Assembly (NCBI RefSeq): GCF_947499265.1 | Contig: NZ_CANMNK010000007.1 | Location: 186,001 to 250,000, forward strand | DNA: 64,000 bases | Reading direction: 5' to 3' | DNA from: an uncultured Roseobacter sp. | GTDB lineage: Bacteria; Pseudomonadota; Alphaproteobacteria; Rhodobacterales; Rhodobacteraceae | In this document: positions 1 to 9,760 of the stretch, one piece after another | Numbering within the stretch: the first letter of the stretch is position 1 | Layout: each line of letters opens with the position of its first letter | Program-made: the position numbers and the translations under genes | Notes under the pieces: model-generated | The model's database searches: none | Told to the model about the DNA's origin: nothing | What the model saw: the letters and a program-made list of their open reading frames with translations, nothing else

Positions 1-474
1 CGCTATGGCCACTACTCTCTGGCGGCGGAATCCATGTACGACCACCCGCACCAATGGGGCTCCAAACGGACCGGGCCGGATCTGGCGCGGGTCGGTGGAC
101 GGTATTCGGACGACTGGCACATCGACCACCTGCGCGACCCGCAATCGGTGGTGCCGGAATCCATTATGCCAAAGTATGGCTTTCTGGAGCGGACATTTTT
201 GGAACCCGATCATATCGCCGATCTGTTGAAAACCCACGCGTTTGTCGGGGTGCCCTACACCGATGAGATGATCGAAGCCGCCGCCGCTGATTTCCGCGCA
301 CAGGCGGATCCCGACAGCGATTATGACGACATGCTGGAACGCTATCCGGGCGCGCAGGTGCGCAACTTTGACGGGCAGCCGGGCATTTCCGAAGCGGACG
401 CCCTGATCGCCTATCTGCAGATGCTGGGCACTTTGGTCGATTTCTCGACCTTCACCCCAGACGCAAACCGCTAA
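1..474 (+). CDS. ccoO: cbb3-type cytochrome c oxidase subunit II, 3' part
   Basis: This is the C-terminal part (about 157 residues) of the membrane-anchored monohaem cytochrome c subunit of the high-affinity cbb3 terminal oxidase; the start and the haem-binding CXXCH lie left of the window. The frame is open from base 1 and reads through the segment [21 protein letters not shown], followed by the typical PxSxMPxYxFL region of CcoO. In the family this subunit passes electrons from CcoP or soluble cytochrome c to the catalytic subunit CcoN. It ends 10 bases before ccoQ and is followed by ccoP and ccoGHIS, the classical order, so the operon ccoNOQP is continuous with what lies to the left. Identification is strong despite truncation. 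Confidence 0.95.
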   Translation, partial: RYGHYSLAAESMYDHPHQWGSKRTGPDLARVGGRYSDDWHIDHLRDPQSVVPESIMPKYGFLERTFLEPDHIADLLKTHAFVGVPYTDEMIEAAAADFRAQADPDSDYDDMLERYPGAQVRNFDGQPGISEADALIAYLQMLGTLVDFSTFTPDANR

Positions 475-484
475 GGAGGATCAG

Positions 485-670
485 ATGGAAACCTATACCT
501 TCTTACGCGAATTCGCGGATAGCTGGATGCTGCTCTTGTTGTTCTGCATCTTCGTGGGCGTTGCGTTCTGGGTCTTTCGACCCGGCAGCCGCAAGGTCCA
601 CCAGGACACTGCCAACATCCCGTTCCGCCATGAAGACAGACCCGCCCCAGATCAGGAGGCATCGAAATGA
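485..670 (+). CDS. ccoQ: cbb3-type cytochrome c oxidase subunit CcoQ
   Basis: A 61-residue single-span membrane protein. A hydrophobic helix at about residues 14-31 is followed by a short charged cytoplasmic tail, the usual CcoQ architecture. A strong AAGGAGG-like ribosome site sits just upstream, overlapping the end of ccoO. The stop overlaps the ccoP start by four bases (ATGA at 667-670), so translation is probably coupled. In the family CcoQ stabilises the CcoNOP complex and helps protect it under oxygen. Sequence alone is poorly conserved, so the call rests on size, topology and its place between ccoO and ccoP. Confidence 0.9.
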   Translation: METYTFLREFADSWMLLLLFCIFVGVAFWVFRPGSRKVHQDTANIPFRHEDRPAPDQEASK

Positions 671-1530
671 GCAAAGTACCCCCAAAACAAGAGGGCGATC
701 CGAACACCACCGGCCATACCTGGGACGGCATCGAGGAATTCGACAACCCCATGCCGCGCTGGTGGCTCTGGACCTTCTACGTGACCATCATCTGGGGCAT
801 TGGCTATACCATCGCCTATCCGGCCTGGCCGCTGGTGTCTTCTGCGACCGCAGGTTTACTTGGGTACTCCACACGCGGTGAGGTCGCCGCGGAGATTGCA
901 GCCGTGGAAGAAGCGAATGCAGGGATCAACGCGCAGCTGGCCTCGGCGGAGCTGACCGAGATTTCGGCCAACCCGGAACTGAACGGCTATGCCGTTTCCG
1001 CCGGGGCTGCGGTCTTCCGGACATGGTGCGCGCAGTGTCACGGCTCGGGTGCAGCGGGTTTTGTCGGCTATCCGAACCTTCTGGATGATGATTGGCTCTG
1101 GGGCGGTGATATCGAATCGATCCACACCACCATCGCCCACGGCATCCGCAACGAGGAAGACGACGATGCGCGCTATTCCGAAATGCCTGCCTTTGGTGAA
1201 ATCCTGGAACCCGAAGAAATCTCCCAGGTCGTAAACTACGTTCTGGAGCTTTCGGGCGGACAGGCGGATGCGGCGCTGGCGGGTCCGGGGGCAGAGGTTT
1301 TTGCGGATAACTGCTCCGCCTGTCACGGCGAAAACGGCATGGGCGACCGGGAACAGGGCGCGCCCAACCTCACCGATGCCATCTGGCTCTATGGCGGTGA
1401 TGCCCAGGCGCTGACCGAGACTGTGACCTATAGCCGCTATGGCGTCATGCCACCTTGGACCCAGCGGCTGAGTGAGGCTGAGATCAGGGCGGTGGCACTC
1501 TACGTGCACCAGTTGGGCGGGGGCGAGTAA
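667..1530 (+). CDS. ccoP: cbb3-type cytochrome c oxidase dihaem subunit III
   Basis: A 287-residue dihaem cytochrome c of the cbb3 oxidase. It has a cytoplasmic N-terminus, one membrane anchor at about residues 32-52, then two periplasmic cytochrome c domains with haem motifs CAQCH (121-125) and CSACH (216-220). Distal methionine ligands are likely in the SEMPAFG (171-177) and GVMPPW segments. Length and domain order match the family. It accepts electrons from cytochrome c or the bc1 complex and passes them to CcoO/CcoN under low oxygen. It overlaps ccoQ by four bases and ends 87 bases before ccoG. Confidence 0.97.
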   Translation: MSKVPPKQEGDPNTTGHTWDGIEEFDNPMPRWWLWTFYVTIIWGIGYTIAYPAWPLVSSATAGLLGYSTRGEVAAEIAAVEEANAGINAQLASAELTEISANPELNGYAVSAGAAVFRTWCAQCHGSGAAGFVGYPNLLDDDWLWGGDIESIHTTIAHGIRNEEDDDARYSEMPAFGEILEPEEISQVVNYVLELSGGQADAALAGPGAEVFADNCSACHGENGMGDREQGAPNLTDAIWLYGGDAQALTETVTYSRYGVMPPWTQRLSEAEIRAVALYVHQLGGGE

Positions 1531-1617
1531 CCCCGCCGGCTTCACCCTCTTTTGTGGTAGGGTGCTGTCAGATCGACGTTATCGCGACAGCACCACGCCC
1601 AACCCGCAAGGACAGTT

Positions 1618-3051
1618 GTGACAGATCAAGCACCAACGCCCAGCCTATACGCCGCCCGCGAGCCTATTTTCCCGCGGCGTGTTTCTGGCAAGTTTCGCAA
1701 CCTCAAATGGGTGATCCTCGCGGTCACTCTTGGCATCTATTACCTTGTGCCATGGATCCGCTGGGATAGGGGGCCGAGCCTGCCGGATCAGGCGGTGCTG
1801 CTCGATCTTGCCAATCGCCGTTTTTACTTCTTCTGGATCGAAATCTGGAGCCATGAGTTCTATTTCGTGGCCGGTCTGCTAATCATGGCCGGGCTGGGGC
1901 TCTTTCTCTTTACCTCCGCGCTGGGTCGCGTCTGGTGCGGTTACGCCTGCCCACAGACCGTCTGGACCGACCTGTTCATCCTGGTGGAACGCTGGATCGA
2001 AGGCGACCGTAACGCGCGCTTGCGCCTGCACCGGCAGGCCAAGATGGATGCGCGCAAACTGCGCCTGCGGGTGACGAAATGGGTGGTATGGCTGTTGATC
2101 GCGGTGGCGACGGGCGGTGCCTGGGTTTTCTATTTTGCCGATGCGCCGACGCTGTTTGTGGACATCTTCACCGGGCAGGCTCATGCGGTGGCCTATATCA
2201 CGGTGGCTGTTCTGACCGCGACAACCTTTGTTTTCGGCGGGTTCATGCGGGAGCAGATCTGCATCTACGCCTGTCCCTGGCCCCGCATTCAGGCGGCCAT
2301 GATGGACGAAGACACCATGACCGTCGCCTATCGCGACTGGCGGGGGGAGCCGCGCAAACACAGCCAGGAGGCCAAGACGCAACCGATGGGCGACTGCATT
2401 GATTGCATGGCCTGCGTGAACGTCTGCCCGATGGGCATCGATATCCGCGACGGGCAGCAGCTTGAATGCATCACCTGCGCGCTTTGCATCGACGCCTGCG
2501 ATGATGTGATGGAGCGGATCGGCAAACCGCGTGGCTTGATCGACTACATCGCCCTCTCTGATGAAAAGCTGGAGCGGGAAGGCAATGCCCCCCGCAATCC
2601 CTGGTTGCATGCGTTCCGGCCACGGACCATCCTCTATTCAGCGCTCTGGGCCGGGGTCGGCGTTGCGCTGGTCGTGGCGCTCTTCATGCGCGCCGAGATC
2701 GAGATGACCGTGGCGGCCGTACGCAATCCGACATTTGTGACGCTCTCGGATGGGTCGATCCGCAATACCTATGACGTCCGCCTGCGCAACAAAAACGGCG
2801 AGGAACGCCTGTTCCGGCTCTTTGCCAAGGGCGATCCGACCCTGCGGGTTCAGTTGGAGGGCACCCCATATGGGTCCGTCCCGGTGCCTGCGGATACCTC
2901 CTTTTTGCAACGGGTCTATGTGATCGCACCGCCCGGATCCGCGCCAGCGGAAGCAGAAAGAACCGATCTGCGGTTCTGGGTCGAAGATCTGACCAACGGC
3001 GACCGTGCCTACAAAGACAGCAGCTTCAGTGGAAAAGGAGAAGCGCAATGA
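1618..3051 (+). CDS. ccoG: cytochrome c oxidase accessory protein CcoG (FixG/RdxA family)
   Basis: A 477-residue membrane iron-sulfur protein. It has several membrane spans, a CGYACPQTVW motif near residue 108, CIYACPW near 220, and two ferredoxin-type clusters in the cytoplasmic part (CIDCMACVNVCP and CITCALCIDAC). A C-terminal periplasmic immunoglobulin-like FixG domain follows a final membrane helix. The family reduces Cu(II) to Cu(I) for loading into the cbb3 oxidase. The start is GTG with an AAGGAC site 5-10 bases upstream; no better ATG is available. It heads ccoGHIS, overlapping ccoH by four bases (3048-3051). The 87-base gap after ccoP could hold a separate promoter, but I see no clear FNR box there. 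Confidence 0.95.
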   Translation: MTDQAPTPSLYAAREPIFPRRVSGKFRNLKWVILAVTLGIYYLVPWIRWDRGPSLPDQAVLLDLANRRFYFFWIEIWSHEFYFVAGLLIMAGLGLFLFTSALGRVWCGYACPQTVWTDLFILVERWIEGDRNARLRLHRQAKMDARKLRLRVTKWVVWLLIAVATGGAWVFYFADAPTLFVDIFTGQAHAVAYITVAVLTATTFVFGGFMREQICIYACPWPRIQAAMMDEDTMTVAYRDWRGEPRKHSQEAKTQPMGDCIDCMACVNVCPMGIDIRDGQQLECITCALCIDACDDVMERIGKPRGLIDYIALSDEKLEREGNAPRNPWLHAFRPRTILYSALWAGVGVALVVALFMRAEIEMTVAAVRNPTFVTLSDGSIRNTYDVRLRNKNGEERLFRLFAKGDPTLRVQLEGTPYGSVPVPADTSFLQRVYVIAPPGSAPAEAERTDLRFWVEDLTNGDRAYKDSSFSGKGEAQ

Positions 3052-3521
3052 CCACCACAACCCGCAATCTGACCGGGCGCCATGTTGCCATGATCTTTGT
3101 ATCCGCGTTCACGGTAATCATCAGCGTCAATCTCTTTCTGGCGTATAGCGCGATCAGCACATTCCCCGGGCTGGAGGTGCGTAACTCCTACGTTGCCAGT
3201 CAGAAATTCGACGTGGACCGCGCCGCACAGACTGCGTTGGGCTGGTCCGTTCTGGCCGAGGCGCGCGGGGGTGAGGTGCATCTGTCGATCACCGATGCCG
3301 AACGTCAACCGGTGGAAGTCGCGGCGCTTGAGGCGACGCTGGGCCGGGCAACCCATGTGCGTGATGATCAGACGCCTGTCTTTGTCTTTGATGGCACCCG
3401 CTATGTCGCACCGGCAGCATTGGCACCGGGCAACTGGAACCTGAGGATGGTTGCGCTCGCGGACGATGGCACTGAATTTCGTCAGCGTGTGATCCTGCAC
3501 GTGCCAAAAGGGTCGCCGTGA
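3048..3521 (+). CDS. ccoH: cbb3 oxidase assembly protein CcoH/FixH
   Basis: A 157-residue protein with one N-terminal membrane span (about residues 12-32) and a periplasmic FixH domain. It is small, anchored and has the FixH-like start with MIFVSAFTVIISVNLFLAY after a short basic leader. The family is required for assembly or stability of the cbb3 complex and works with CcoI and CcoG. Both ends overlap neighbours by four bases (ATGA with ccoG, GTGA with ccoI), which implies coupled translation of a single ccoGHIS message. Confidence 0.92.
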   Translation: MTTTTRNLTGRHVAMIFVSAFTVIISVNLFLAYSAISTFPGLEVRNSYVASQKFDVDRAAQTALGWSVLAEARGGEVHLSITDAERQPVEVAALEATLGRATHVRDDQTPVFVFDGTRYVAPAALAPGNWNLRMVALADDGTEFRQRVILHVPKGSP

Positions 3522-5707
3522 CCGCGGCCACGACAAATACACCGGTCGCCTGTCCCGGCTGCCTAGCGACCCCGGTTGAGGGGGCGCCCGTTGCATTGCC
3601 GGACGCACGGGTGGTCCTGTCCTTGCCGACAATCCATTGTCAGGCCTGCATCGCGAAGGTGGAAAAGGCGCTGAACGCCCATCCCGGGATCAAAAATGCA
3701 CGGGTAAACCTGACCCTGAAGCGGGCTTTGGTGGAGGCGGAGCCTGGGGTAAACGCGCCTGAACTGGTCACCTTGCTGGAGGGCGAAGGGTTCGAGGCGC
3801 ATGAGCTTGATCCCGGAGCGCTCAACGAAACAGCCACCCGCATGGCAAGCCGGGACATTCTGATGCGCCTGGCCGTCGCCGGGTTTGCCTCGATGAATGT
3901 GATGTTATTGTCGGTTGCCGTGTGGTCCGGTGCGACCGATTCCACCCGTGACCTGTTCCACTGGATTTCGGCGGCCATTGCCATTCCAGCCATCGCCTTT
4001 TCGGCGCAACCGTTTTTTCGCAATGCCTGGGCGGCGCTGCGGGCAGGGCGGTTGAATATGGATGTGCCCATCACGCTGGCCATCCTGCTGGCCCTGGTCA
4101 CATCGCTCTGGGAGACGTGGTTGTCCGGGCATCATGCCTATTTTGATGCGGCCTTGACGCTGACATTTTTCCTGCTGGCGGGCCGGTGGCTGGATGCGCG
4201 CGCGCGCTCCGCCGCCCGTTCCGCCGCTGAGGAACTGACGGCGCTGGAAGTGCCTCGCGCGTGGCGCATCGAGGCGGAAGGTCCGAGCGAAGTCTCTGTC
4301 GCGGAATTGCGGGTTGATGACCTTGTTCTGGTGCGTCCCGGAGGCCGCGCGCCGGTGGACGGTGTGGTGACCGAAGGCCATTCGGAGGTTGATCGGGCCA
4401 TGCTTACGGGGGAAACCCTGCCCGAAGTGCGCGGCGTTGGGGATGTGATCAGCGCGGGTGAGGTCAACCTGACCGGGCCGCTGACATTGCGTGCCACAGC
4501 CGTGGGTCAGGATACGTCCCTGCAACGCATGGCAGAACTGGTTGCTGTCGCTGAAAGCGGGCGGTCGCGGTACACCTCGCTGGCGGATCGCGCGGCCAAG
4601 CTTTATGCGCCAGGTGTGCACATCCTCTCTGCGCTCGCATTCCTGGGTTGGCTCATCTGGTCCGGCGACATGCGGATTTCGCTGAATATCGCGGCGGCGG
4701 TTTTGATCATTACCTGCCCTTGCGCGCTTGGGCTTGCGGTGCCCGCGGTGACGACCGCTGCCTCGGGCAGGCTCTTTGGTAAGGGGTTGCTGATCAAGAA
4801 TGCAACCGCGCTCGAACGCCTGGCTGAGGTGGATACGGTGGTTTTTGACAAGACCGGCACCCTGACCACAGGCAAACCCCGCCTGTCCAATTGGGCTGAC
4901 CTGAACGCGCGGCAACAAGAGGTTGCCTATGCTTTGGCGCAAGGCTCTTCCCACCCGCTTTCCCGGGCGATTGTCGCGGTGGCGCAATCAGCCGGATTGC
5001 CGGTGCAGCCCCTGAAGGGCCTGGTCGAGAAGCCCGGTTTCGGGACCGAAGCAGAGGCAAACGGGCAGATCCAGCGTCTGGGCCGCCCGGATTGGGTGGG
5101 CGTCGCCGTGGAGCAGGATGGCATATGTGCAGCCCTTGACGTCGGGGATGGCGCGCCGGTGTTTTTGACCTTCGAAGACGATGCGCGCATGGGGGCGACG
5201 GATGCCATTTCCGGCCTCAAAGACGCGGGCATTCGGGTGGTTTTGCTGTCGGGAGACCGGGTTACCGCCGTGCGTGAATTTGCAGCGGAGCTGCAGGTTT
5301 CCGAATGGCACGCCGCTATGTTGCCCCATCAGAAAGCGCAATTTGTCAAAGCTCTCCGTGAGGAGGGGCATCATGTTCTGATGGTCGGCGATGGGCTGAA
5401 TGATACCGCCGCACTGGCGACAGCACATGTTTCCATCAGTCCGGCGCAGGCCCTGGATGCGGCGCGCGCCGCTTCGGATATGGTGCTGCTGGGGCAGGAT
5501 CTATCGCCGGTGGCGGAGGCCGTTTTGGTTGCGCGTCAGGCCACAAAGCGGATCAAGGAAAACTTCCGCATTGCAACACTCTACAATGTCATTGCGGTGC
5601 CGCTGGCGGTGGCAGGCATGGCAACGCCACTGATCGCCGCGCTGGCAATGTCGACGTCCTCGATCACCGTATCGCTGAACGCCTTGCGGGTCAGGGGGCG
5701 AGGATGA
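3518..5707 (+). CDS. ccoI: Cu(+)-exporting P1B-type ATPase for cbb3 oxidase assembly
   Basis: A 729-residue heavy-metal P-type ATPase. It carries an N-terminal CPGC pair (12-15), then one heavy-metal-associated domain with CQAC (41-44), the transmembrane CPC metal site (400-402), the phosphorylation motif DKTGT (444-448) and the hinge motif GDGLND (624-629). This is the FixI/CcoI class that delivers copper across the membrane for the CuB centre of cbb3 oxidase rather than for detoxification; its place between ccoH and ccoS is what separates it from CopA. The start is GTG, overlapping the ccoH stop. The stop overlaps the ccoS start (ATGA 5704-5707). Confidence 0.96.
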   Translation: MTAATTNTPVACPGCLATPVEGAPVALPDARVVLSLPTIHCQACIAKVEKALNAHPGIKNARVNLTLKRALVEAEPGVNAPELVTLLEGEGFEAHELDPGALNETATRMASRDILMRLAVAGFASMNVMLLSVAVWSGATDSTRDLFHWISAAIAIPAIAFSAQPFFRNAWAALRAGRLNMDVPITLAILLALVTSLWETWLSGHHAYFDAALTLTFFLLAGRWLDARARSAARSAAEELTALEVPRAWRIEAEGPSEVSVAELRVDDLVLVRPGGRAPVDGVVTEGHSEVDRAMLTGETLPEVRGVGDVISAGEVNLTGPLTLRATAVGQDTSLQRMAELVAVAESGRSRYTSLADRAAKLYAPGVHILSALAFLGWLIWSGDMRISLNIAAAVLIITCPCALGLAVPAVTTAASGRLFGKGLLIKNATALERLAEVDTVVFDKTGTLTTGKPRLSNWADLNARQQEVAYALAQGSSHPLSRAIVAVAQSAGLPVQPLKGLVEKPGFGTEAEANGQIQRLGRPDWVGVAVEQDGICAALDVGDGAPVFLTFEDDARMGATDAISGLKDAGIRVVLLSGDRVTAVREFAAELQVSEWHAAMLPHQKAQFVKALREEGHHVLMVGDGLNDTAALATAHVSISPAQALDAARAASDMVLLGQDLSPVAEAVLVARQATKRIKENFRIATLYNVIAVPLAVAGMATPLIAALAMSTSSITVSLNALRVRGRG

Positions 5708-5862
5708 ACGTACTGGCCTATCTGATCCCGATTTCTCTGATCCTTGGCGGGCTTGGTCTTGTCGGGTTTCTCTACACGCTCAAGTCGCGCCAATACGACG
5801 ACCCGGATGGCGACAGTCGCCGTATTCTCAGCGATACCTGGGACGACGCGCCGAAGCCCTGA
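5704..5862 (+). CDS. ccoS: cbb3-type cytochrome oxidase assembly protein CcoS
   Basis: A 52-residue membrane peptide that ORF callers with a 60-codon cutoff would miss. The reading frame starts with ATG overlapping the ccoI stop and encodes MNVLAYLIPISLILGG, one membrane helix, then the FLYTLKSRQYDDPDG segment typical of CcoS, where a helix is followed by a Q-Y-D-D turn. In the family it is needed for haem b and CuB insertion into CcoN. Position as the last gene of ccoGHIS agrees. Its stop lies inside a perfect inverted repeat that likely ends the operon. Confidence 0.93.
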   Translation: MNVLAYLIPISLILGGLGLVGFLYTLKSRQYDDPDGDSRRILSDTWDDAPKP

Positions 5863-5882
5863 TCCAACGATCTCAGGGCTTC
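5853..5882. terminator. probable bidirectional terminator between ccoS and the D,D-carboxypeptidase
   Basis: A perfect 10-bp inverted repeat, GAAGCCCTGA (5853-5862) and TCAGGGCTTC (5873-5882), with a 10-base loop. It lies between two convergent genes and overlaps the ccoS stop. No long T-tract follows on either strand, so efficiency is uncertain. Confidence 0.6.
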
Positions 5883-5888
5883 TGTGGT

Positions 5889-7364
5889 CTAGGACGGCCC
5901 AACCATCATGCAGCTGATATTTCGTGCAGCCAGGCGGCGGCAGGCGAGATCCGCGCTGTCGCGGGTCATCCCCAGGAAGTTGGCATCAAATCCCGTCGGC
6001 TTTTTGACAACTTTCCGCAATGTGCCGTCCAGCGTTGCCATTTCCGCAAGGGCAGTGGTGACAAGCGCGCGTTCCGCGTTGTACCGGCTGTTATACTGGC
6101 CAACGTTCACACCCCACTGGTGCCCCCCGGACGTGGAAAGCCGTGTGACAACCTCATTTTCCTGCACCGGCTCACCTTGAGGCGCGGTCGCGACGTCCGT
6201 CGGGCGCATGATGGGGCGCAACGTCAGGGCCGTCAGGCCGTTGTTTGGTGCGCCGGGCTCTTGTGTCACGACCGCGGGCTCCACCGGTGTCCGCTGCGCT
6301 TCGATCAAAGCGCTGGTGATGTCAGCTGACAACACGCCGCTGGTGCTGGCCTGCGCTGCCACGGTCGGCTCCGCCGGTTTCACGGATTGTGCCACAACGG
6401 TGGCCAGAACGTCTTCGACATCCGCCACGGGCCGCAGGCGCGGACGCAGGCTCTGGCGTGTAATGCCGCTGACACGGACCGTTTTGCCCGCACCACCTGG
6501 TGTGTAGGCTGGTTTCCGAGGCTTCTGCAGTGCCACGCGCGTTGGCGCGCGTTTGAAGCCCATGTCGAGCAATTCCGCCACCCGTGCGTTGCGCGCGCTG
6601 GTCGAAGTGCCGCCGAAAACCGTTGCAATGATGCGTTCCCGGCCGCGCTCAGCAGAGGCTACAAGATTAAACCCGGCTGCACGTGTGTAGCCGGTTTTGA
6701 TCCCGTCAGCGCCGCGATAAGCCGACAGCAAACGCCGGTTGGTATTGGCGACTTCACGAACGCCCGCATTTGTCGAACGGCGCGAGAAAAGGTTATAATA
6801 TTCAGGGTAATCATAAAGTACGTGCCGTCCGAGGATCGACATATCCCGGGCCGTCGACAGGTGACCGGATTCCGTCAGACCATGTGCATTTTTGAAGGTT
6901 GTGCGCGTCATCCCCAACGCTTTAGCGGTGCGGGTCATACGACGGGCAAAGGCGGCCTCGGACCCTTCAAGCGCTTCGCCGATGGCAGTTGCGGCATCAT
7001 TGGCAGATTTCACGGCGGCGGCGCGGATCAGATAGCGAAAGGCAATACGCTGACCTGATTTCAATCCCAGTTTGGAGGGCGGCTCGGACGCGGCGTGGCG
7101 GGAAACCTTCACCTTGGTATCGAGCGAAATCTCGCCGCGCTCCACCGCCTGAAACGCGATGTAGAGCGTCATCATTTTTGTCAGCGATGCAGGGTGCAAT
7201 CGTGTATCGGCGTTGCGTGAATGCAGAACTTTGCCCGATCGGGCATCCATCACATATGCTGCATAGGGAGCAGCGGCTGCGCTGAGCGGTACAACCACCA
7301 GTAACCACAGTGCTGCGAGAACAAATAGCCCGTAACGGGCCGGCATTGCGCGCCGAACCTTCAT
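5889..7364 (-). CDS. D-alanyl-D-alanine carboxypeptidase (S11 family) with C-terminal SPOR domain
   Basis: A 491-residue exported penicillin-binding protein. A basic start and hydrophobic stretch (about 8-32) form a signal peptide. The S11 catalytic motifs are SLTK (60-63), SAN (120-122) and KTG (223-225). A variable linker follows, and the last 75 residues look like a SPOR repeat (GVNVGQYNSRYNAERAL onward), which in the family binds denuded septal glycan. The predicted role is trimming the terminal D-alanine of peptidoglycan stem peptides in the periplasm, possibly focused at the division site. DacA/DacF-like enzymes with SPOR tails are familiar in Rhodobacterales. It is transcribed alone, convergent to cco genes. 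Confidence 0.92.
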   Translation of the reverse strand: MKVRRAMPARYGLFVLAALWLLVVVPLSAAAAPYAAYVMDARSGKVLHSRNADTRLHPASLTKMMTLYIAFQAVERGEISLDTKVKVSRHAASEPPSKLGLKSGQRIAFRYLIRAAAVKSANDAATAIGEALEGSEAAFARRMTRTAKALGMTRTTFKNAHGLTESGHLSTARDMSILGRHVLYDYPEYYNLFSRRSTNAGVREVANTNRRLLSAYRGADGIKTGYTRAAGFNLVASAERGRERIIATVFGGTSTSARNARVAELLDMGFKRAPTRVALQKPRKPAYTPGGAGKTVRVSGITRQSLRPRLRPVADVEDVLATVVAQSVKPAEPTVAAQASTSGVLSADITSALIEAQRTPVEPAVVTQEPGAPNNGLTALTLRPIMRPTDVATAPQGEPVQENEVVTRLSTSGGHQWGVNVGQYNSRYNAERALVTTALAEMATLDGTLRKVVKKPTGFDANFLGMTRDSADLACRRLAARNISCMMVGPS

Positions 7365-7589
7365 GATAACCTGCCTTTTTTCTGCCTCATGCCGCCGAAT
7401 TGTTTCGACTGGCTATTTTATGTGGAGAGGCTAACACAGCTTTGGATTTCTATAAAGTCTTTGTTTTAAGGTATTTGCGTTAACTTTTGATGAAGTGTAA
7501 TCCACATCTTGGGGCGCGCTGTGGCGCGTCACCCAATTGAGCTATTGTGGCAGGAATGTGGCAGGGCGTTCGCAGAAACGCGAAAGGAC

Positions 7590-8297
7590 TCAGTCGCCGT
7601 CGATTTCGGCGATCAGTCTGGCCAAACCGCTCAGATCGTCCAGGGCGTGATATCTTTTACCCGGTTCGGGCGCGGGCGCCTTTTCCAGTTCCCACTCATC
7701 GCCGTGCGGTACGAAGACCCCCCAGCCACCGGCATCAATCATCGGCAGCACATCCGAGCGCATGGAATTGCCGATCATCAACCCATTCTCCGCGCCGTTG
7801 CCGTGGCGGGCAAAAATGTCCCGATAAGTTTGTGGCGTCTTGTCGGACACGATTTCAACGGCGTGAAACAAATCCCCCAAGCCAGATTGCGCCAGTTTGC
7901 GTTCCTGATCCAAAAGGTCGCCCTTGGTGATGAGAACGATGGCATGGGTCTCGCGGGCCGCCACGACAGCATCGCGCGCATGCGGTAAGAGTTCGACAGG
8001 GTGGCGCAGCATCTCACGACCGGCCTCCATGATTTCCGCAATCACAGGCGCCGCGACCTTGCCGTCGGTCACGTCAATCGCGGTTTCGATCATGGAAAGG
8101 GTAAAACCCTTCACGCCAAACCCGTAGTGGCCGAGGTTCCGTTTTTCAGCCGCCAGCAGTCGGTCCATCAGGGTTTCAGGGGCGGTGTATTCCGCCAGCA
8201 GGTCCGCAAAATGCGCCTGCGTCATCTGAAACACGCGTTCGTTGTGCCAAAGGGTGTCGTCGGCATCGAAACCGATTACGCTGAGCTGCCGTGCCAT
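7590..8297 (-). CDS. HAD-family hydrolase
   Basis: A 235-residue haloacid-dehalogenase-type phosphatase. It shows motif I FDADDTLW (nucleophile Asp, acid Asp), motif II LITKGD, a motif III lysine in SDKTPQTY and motif [11 protein letters not shown]. The helical cap sits between motifs I and II, as in C1-cap phosphoglycolate phosphatase-like proteins. The start at 8297 follows a GGGAGGG ribosome site; the frame is open further upstream but that part is not HAD-like. The substrate cannot be told from sequence. The gene diverges from clpS across 88 bases. Confidence 0.85.
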   Translation of the reverse strand: MARQLSVIGFDADDTLWHNERVFQMTQAHFADLLAEYTAPETLMDRLLAAEKRNLGHYGFGVKGFTLSMIETAIDVTDGKVAAPVIAEIMEAGREMLRHPVELLPHARDAVVAARETHAIVLITKGDLLDQERKLAQSGLGDLFHAVEIVSDKTPQTYRDIFARHGNGAENGLMIGNSMRSDVLPMIDAGGWGVFVPHGDEWELEKAPAPEPGKRYHALDDLSGLARLIAEIDGD

Positions 8298-8385
8298 TCT
8301 GCCCTCCCCCTTTTCTAAATGTTCAGACAGGTTATATAGAGCCCTCAACGACTCACCACGACCGAAAAGCAGATCAGGAGCAGAA

Positions 8386-8727
8386 ATGCACCGCGACGCA
8401 TTCATGATGGCAGACCGCACGGAAGACGAGGGCGATACCTCCATTCTGACAGCGACAAAGCCCAAGACCAAGCGCCCGCCGCTTTACAAGGTCTTGCTGC
8501 TCAATGACGACTTCACGCCCATGGAGTTTGTCGTGCACGTGCTGGAACGGTTTTTTGGCCTCAACCACGCACAGGCGTTTGAAATCATGCTGACCGTGCA
8601 TAAAAAGGGCGTGGCCGTCGTGGGCGTGTTCAGTCACGAGATCGCGGAGACCAAGGTGGCGCAGGTGATGGATTTTGCCCGCCGTCATCAGCATCCGCTG
8701 CAATGCACCATGGAAAAAGAAGACTAA
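8386..8727 (+). CDS. clpS: ATP-dependent Clp protease adaptor ClpS
   Basis: A 113-residue adaptor that delivers N-degron substrates to ClpAP. The core shows [17 protein letters not shown], the NDD motif of the N-end-rule binding pocket, then the [12 protein letters not shown] segment and a C-terminal helix. The N-terminal extension of about 30 residues is flexible, as usual. The ATG at 8386 has an AGGAG site; an ATG six codons later is possible. clpA is not next to it here; instead the message continues with a methyltransferase 4 bases after the stop. Confidence 0.94.
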   Translation: MHRDAFMMADRTEDEGDTSILTATKPKTKRPPLYKVLLLNDDFTPMEFVVHVLERFFGLNHAQAFEIMLTVHKKGVAVVGVFSHEIAETKVAQVMDFARRHQHPLQCTMEKED

Positions 8728-8731
8728 GCGC

Positions 8732-9724
8732 GTGATCGACGCCCGATTGTCGCTCGCCCTCGATGGGGGTGGTTTATCGTGGCCACCCGATGGGCGGATT
8801 GCGATTTTTCAACCGACACCAGCCGCTGCTTTGATGGGTGTTCCCAAGGATCGCGCGCAAATTCTGCAAGGTTTCCGCCCGGACTATGATGCCTGGGTCA
8901 CCCGCGGATATGACTGCGCGGTCGCACCCGAGGGCCGATATGCAGCCGCACTTATCGCCTTGCCTCGTTCGAAGGCTGAAGCCCGCGCAATGATCGCAGA
9001 AGCGATGCAATGCGTGGACGGCCCCGTTGTGGTGGATGGTCAGAAAACCGACGGTGTGGACAGCATCCTGCGCGACATGCGCAAACGCTGCGCTGTTGAG
9101 GGGCCGATTTCCAAGGCGCATGGCAAGCTCTTTTGGGTGAACGCGGCCGACCCGCAGACTTTTGCGGATTGGGCGGCGGGTCCTGCGCTGACCGATGGTG
9201 GGTTCTGGACGGCACCCGGCGTCTTTTCTGCCGATGCGGTTGATCCTGCCTCTGCGCTTTTGATTGAAGCACTGCCCGAAAAACCGGGGAAACGTATCGC
9301 TGATCTGGGCGCGGGCTGGGGGTATCTGTCCGCGCATCTGCTCGCCCGCGCGGGTGTAGAAGAGGTCCATCTGGTTGAAGCGGGATATATGGCGCTTGAA
9401 TGCGCGCGCCATAACGTGACCGACCCGCGCGCGCAATTCCATTGGGCGGATGCCACATCCTGGCGACCGGATGACAAGCTGGATGCCGTTGTCATGAACC
9501 CGCCTTTCCACACATCGCGCGCCGCAGATCCCGGCTTGGGGCAGGCGTTTATGCAATCTGCAGCACGGGTATTGCATGCGCAGGGTCAGTTGTGGATGGT
9601 CGCCAACCGCCACCTGCCGTATGAGGCGACGTTACAAACGCTGTTTGCGAAGGTGACCGAGATCGGTGCGGATCGGCGCTTTAAACTGTTCCACGCCAGC
9701 CGACCGCTTCGCAAACGTGGCTGA
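8732..9724 (+). CDS. class I SAM-dependent methyltransferase, RsmC-like
   Basis: A 330-residue protein in two halves: a degenerate N-terminal domain and a C-terminal Rossmann methyltransferase with motif I DLGAGWGYLS (from residue 191) and the catalytic NPPF (256-259), which is typical of N-methylation of guanine or adenine in rRNA or DNA. This two-domain layout and the NPPFH motif match RsmC/RlmG (16S G1207 or 23S G1835 N2-methylation). I chose the GTG at 8732, four bases after the clpS stop; the frame is open into clpS but that part is shadow. The exact rRNA target is not decided. Confidence 0.82.
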   Translation: MIDARLSLALDGGGLSWPPDGRIAIFQPTPAAALMGVPKDRAQILQGFRPDYDAWVTRGYDCAVAPEGRYAAALIALPRSKAEARAMIAEAMQCVDGPVVVDGQKTDGVDSILRDMRKRCAVEGPISKAHGKLFWVNAADPQTFADWAAGPALTDGGFWTAPGVFSADAVDPASALLIEALPEKPGKRIADLGAGWGYLSAHLLARAGVEEVHLVEAGYMALECARHNVTDPRAQFHWADATSWRPDDKLDAVVMNPPFHTSRAADPGLGQAFMQSAARVLHAQGQLWMVANRHLPYEATLQTLFAKVTEIGADRRFKLFHASRPLRKRG

Positions 9725-9760
9725 GGTGTCTAGGGTGGCAGGGCGCAAAAGGGGAACTGC

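Noticed and set aside
856-1545. 229-codon minus-strand frame opposite ccoP
   Set aside because: Antisense shadow of a clearly identified cytochrome gene.
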